A stretch of 16,070 nucleotides of DNA from a bacterium. Its GTDB lineage: Bacteria; Planctomycetota; J058; JAJDCP01. Shown piece after piece: positions 14,002 to 16,070 of the stretch. The translations under genes and the position numbers were made by a program. The notes under the pieces were generated by a model. It was given only the letters and a program-made list of their open reading frames with translations, was not told where the DNA came from and searched no databases. Each line of letters opens with the position of its first letter. Positions within the stretch are counted from its first letter, which is position 1. The stretch spans positions 1-16,070 of the forward strand of contig JAUIEM010000225.1 of the NCBI GenBank assembly GCA_030428695.1, given 5' to 3'.

Positions 14002-16070
14002 GCGTCGACGTCCTTTCGCAGGCCGAACTTGTCGATCTTCGCATCGAGCGTCGGCCGCGAGATGCCGAGGTGCCGCGCGGTGCGGCTCTTCTTCCAGCCG
14101 AAGCGCTTCAGCACGCCCGAGATGATGCGCTTTTCGACGGCGTCCTTCTCCCGGTCGACGACCTCCTTGAGGGTCAGCCCCTCGGGCAGGTAGGCGATCG
14201 TCTCGCTGGTCGTGCGGATGCGGGGACTGAGCAGCTCCTCACTGACGGTGTCTTCCATGCACAGCGCGTGCAGCCGCTCCATCTCGTTCTCCAGCTCGCG
14301 CACGTTACCGGGCCAGTCGTACTCGCACAAGAGCTGGAGGGCGGTTTCGTCGAGGACCTTCGGCTCGCCATCGCCCTGCTTGAGCGCGCAGACCTTCAGG
14401 AAGTGCTCGACCAGGATCGGGATGTCCTCCTTCCTGTCGCGCAGGGGAGGCAGCGTGATCTTGATCACGTTCAGCCGGTAGTAGAGGTCCTCGCGGAACT
14501 TGTTGTCCTTGATCATCGCCGCGAGGTCGCGGTTGGTCGCGTAGATGTAGCGCGCGTCGATGGTCTTGTAATCCTTGCCGCCCACCCGCCGCACCTCGCC
14601 GGTCTGCAGCACGCGCAGCAGCTTGGTCTGCAGCTCGGGGCTCATGTCCCCGATCTCGTCGAGGAACAGCGAGCCGCTGTCGGCGAGCTCGAACAGCCCC
14701 GGCTTGTCCTGGGTCGCGCCGGTGAAGGAGCCCTTGACGTGGCCGAAGAACTCGCTCTCCATCAGGTTGGCGGGGATCGCGGCGCAGTTCTCGGAGATGA
14801 ACGGCCGCCGCGCGCGCGGCGAGTTCGCGTGGATCACCTGCGCGATCAGCTCTTTGCCGGTGCCGCTCTCGCCCTCGATCAGCACCGACACGTTGCTGTC
14901 GGAGATCTTGTCGATCAGCGAGAAGATCTCGTACATGCGCGGGCTGCGCGTGACGATGTGGCTGTAGTTGTAGCGGAACTGCGGCTGGCTCTGGTTGCTG
15001 AGCAGCTTGCGCACGCTGTCGAGCTTCTTGGCCTGTTTCTTGACCTTCTCGCGCAGGCGACTGTTCAGGCGCTCGATCTCGATCGACTTGAGCTTGAGCT
15101 CTTCGATCAGGCGCGCGTTCTCGACCGCGATCGCCGCCTGCTCGGCCATCACCTCGACCATGCCGAGGTCGACCTCGGAGAACACGCCCTTCTTCTTGGT
15201 GTTGTCGAGGTAGAGGACGCCGATCGCCTTCTCCTTGACGACCAGCGGCACGCAGATGATCGACTTGAGCTTCAGGCCGAGGATGCTCTTGCTGCCGAAG
15301 CGGCTGTCGTCGGCGGCGTCGTTGATGATCAGGCTGGCGCTCGACTCGATCACGTTCGAGAAGATCGAGCTGCTGACCTTGCCCTCGGCCCGCTTGATCG
15401 TCTTCTGGTCGACGTTGCGCGACAGACGCACCTTGAAGCCTTCGCCCTCGGCCATGATCAGGAAGCCGCGCTCGGCCTCGCAGATCTGGATGCCGGTGTC
15501 GAGGATCATCTCGAGGATGTGCTCGGTGTCGTGCTCGCGGTTGATCACCTTGTTGAGGTCGAACAGCATGTACAGCTTTTCGAGCTCGGCGGCCTTGCTC
15601 TGGTCCTGCCCGGTCAGGCTCATCAGCCGGTGGGTCGCGCTGAGGTCCTGGGTGACGAGGGCCGAGAATCCCTCGGGCGCAACGAACAGCGGCTCGGACT
15701 CGTCCTCGCCGACCGAGCCCTCGTCCTCGAACACGAGCACCTGGGTGCCGATCTCGATGCGGTCGCCGTGCTTGAGCACCTTGAGCTCGACCAGCTCGCC
15801 GTTGACCAGCGTGCCGTTGCGGCTGTCGAGGTCGACGACGGCGAGGGCGCCGTTGTGGGGGACGATCGCGCAGTGGCGCCGGCTCGAGTTGACGTCCTCG
15901 ATCTGGATCTCGTTGTCCTGGGCGCGGCCGATGCTCGCCTCGGACGCGGTGTCGAGAACGTTCCTGCCGTTGGTTGCGAGACGCTGCGCCGCCTCGTCGG
16001 CGGTCAGGCCCGCAGTCGCATCGGTGCCGAGCCGTTCGATGACCTCGGCGACCTCGGTGGCGTGCCACGG
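13998..16070 (-). CDS. Sigma54-dependent activator with P-type-ATPase-N-like, FHA, GAF, AAA+ and Fis HTH domains (5' partial)
   Basis: 690 codons are visible before the stop; no start codon lies in the frame up to the right edge, so the N-terminus is missing. In visible numbering, residues 1-39 (PWHATEVAEVIERLGTD...GLTADEAAQRL...NGRNVL) match the N-terminal domain of P-type cation ATPases. FHA is at 38-116 (SIGRAQDNEIQI, SSRRHC, LDSRNGTLVNG), GAF at about 165-320, and a coiled coil at 320-355. The AAA+ domain spans 370-600: Walker A GESGTGKE (400-407), sigma54-contact loop GSFTGA (447-452, a common variant of GAFTGA), Walker B LFLDEIGD (468-475), and arginines in FREDLYYRLN. A Fis-type HTH is at 657-685 (KKSRTARHLGISRPTLDAKI). 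It should bind enhancers and open sigma54 promoters with ATP, gated by phosphopeptide or ligand signals. Its stop overlaps the next start (ATGA); the operon begins with it or further upstream. Confidence 0.93.
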   Translation of the reverse strand, partial: PWHATEVAEVIERLGTDATAGLTADEAAQRLATNGRNVLDTASEASIGRAQDNEIQIEDVNSSRRHCAIVPHNGALAVVDLDSRNGTLVNGELVELKVLKHGDRIEIGTQVLVFEDEGSVGEDESEPLFVAPEGFSALVTQDLSATHRLMSLTGQDQSKAAELEKLYMLFDLNKVINREHDTEHILEMILDTGIQICEAERGFLIMAEGEGFKVRLSRNVDQKTIKRAEGKVSSSIFSNVIESSASLIINDAADDSRFGSKSILGLKLKSIICVPLVVKEKAIGVLYLDNTKKKGVFSEVDLGMVEVMAEQAAIAVENARLIEELKLKSIEIERLNSRLREKVKKQAKKLDSVRKLLSNQSQPQFRYNYSHIVTRSPRMYEIFSLIDKISDSNVSVLIEGESGTGKELIAQVIHANSPRARRPFISENCAAIPANLMESEFFGHVKGSFTGATQDKPGLFELADSGSLFLDEIGDMSPELQTKLLRVLQTGEVRRVGGKDYKTIDARYIYATNRDLAAMIKDNKFREDLYYRLNVIKITLPPLRDRKEDIPILVEHFLKVCALKQGDGEPKVLDETALQLLCEYDWPGNVRELENEMERLHALCMEDTVSEELLSPRIRTTSETIAYLPEGLTLKEVVDREKDAVEKRIISGVLKRFGWKKSRTARHLGISRPTLDAKIDKFGLRKDVDA

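Overview
The window is high-GC bacterial DNA packed with Shine-Dalgarno-led genes. There are no tRNA, rRNA, CRISPR or insertion-sequence signatures. Several features suggest a Planctomycetota genome. These are a secreted protein opening with the 'LKDGR.L.G.V' module and a later 'GY.....G.WV' stretch, FHA domains used in large membrane proteins and sigma54 regulators, a PilM-like protein, and a GroEL without the usual Gly-Gly-Met tail. The assignment is inference; a Myxococcota-like lineage is the main alternative.

Left part, 1-4700. A FadL/OMPP1-type outer-membrane protein (minus, cut by the left edge) diverges from a small multi-pass membrane protein (plus). The 314-base region between them holds a near-consensus sigma70 promoter for the former, a weaker one for the latter, and a strong 5'-leader hairpin just before the ribosome binding site of the latter. 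Next is an FmdB-type zinc-ribbon gene followed by groEL, bracketed by two strong hairpins and preceded by a sigma54-like -24/-12 element. A zinc-independent MDR (quinone-oxidoreductase-type) dehydrogenase follows.

Middle part, 4819-9091, minus strand. A promoter at 9063-9091 appears to drive a six-gene operon: larE (sulfur transferase for the nickel-pincer cofactor), three tandem related TPR lipoproteins, a secreted protein with two STN/secretin-N-like domains, and a further lipoprotein. Most junctions overlap or touch, so translation is probably coupled.

Right part, 9186-16070, minus strand. Four overlapping genes encode a sigma54 activator (P-type-ATPase-N-like segment, FHA, GAF, AAA+, Fis-type HTH; 5' end outside the window), an FHA-FHA-TM-jelly-roll-TPR membrane protein, an in-frame PilM-PilN fusion, and a small lipoprotein. 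Every stop overlaps the next start.

The two minus-strand operons together encode a PilM/PilN inner-membrane unit, TPR lipoproteins reminiscent of pilotins, STN domains like those of secretins, and phosphothreonine-reading FHA proteins with a sigma54 regulator. They could form an undescribed envelope-spanning assembly related to the type IV pilus alignment complex. No secretin pore, PilO, pilin or pilus ATPase lies in the window, so this remains a hypothesis.
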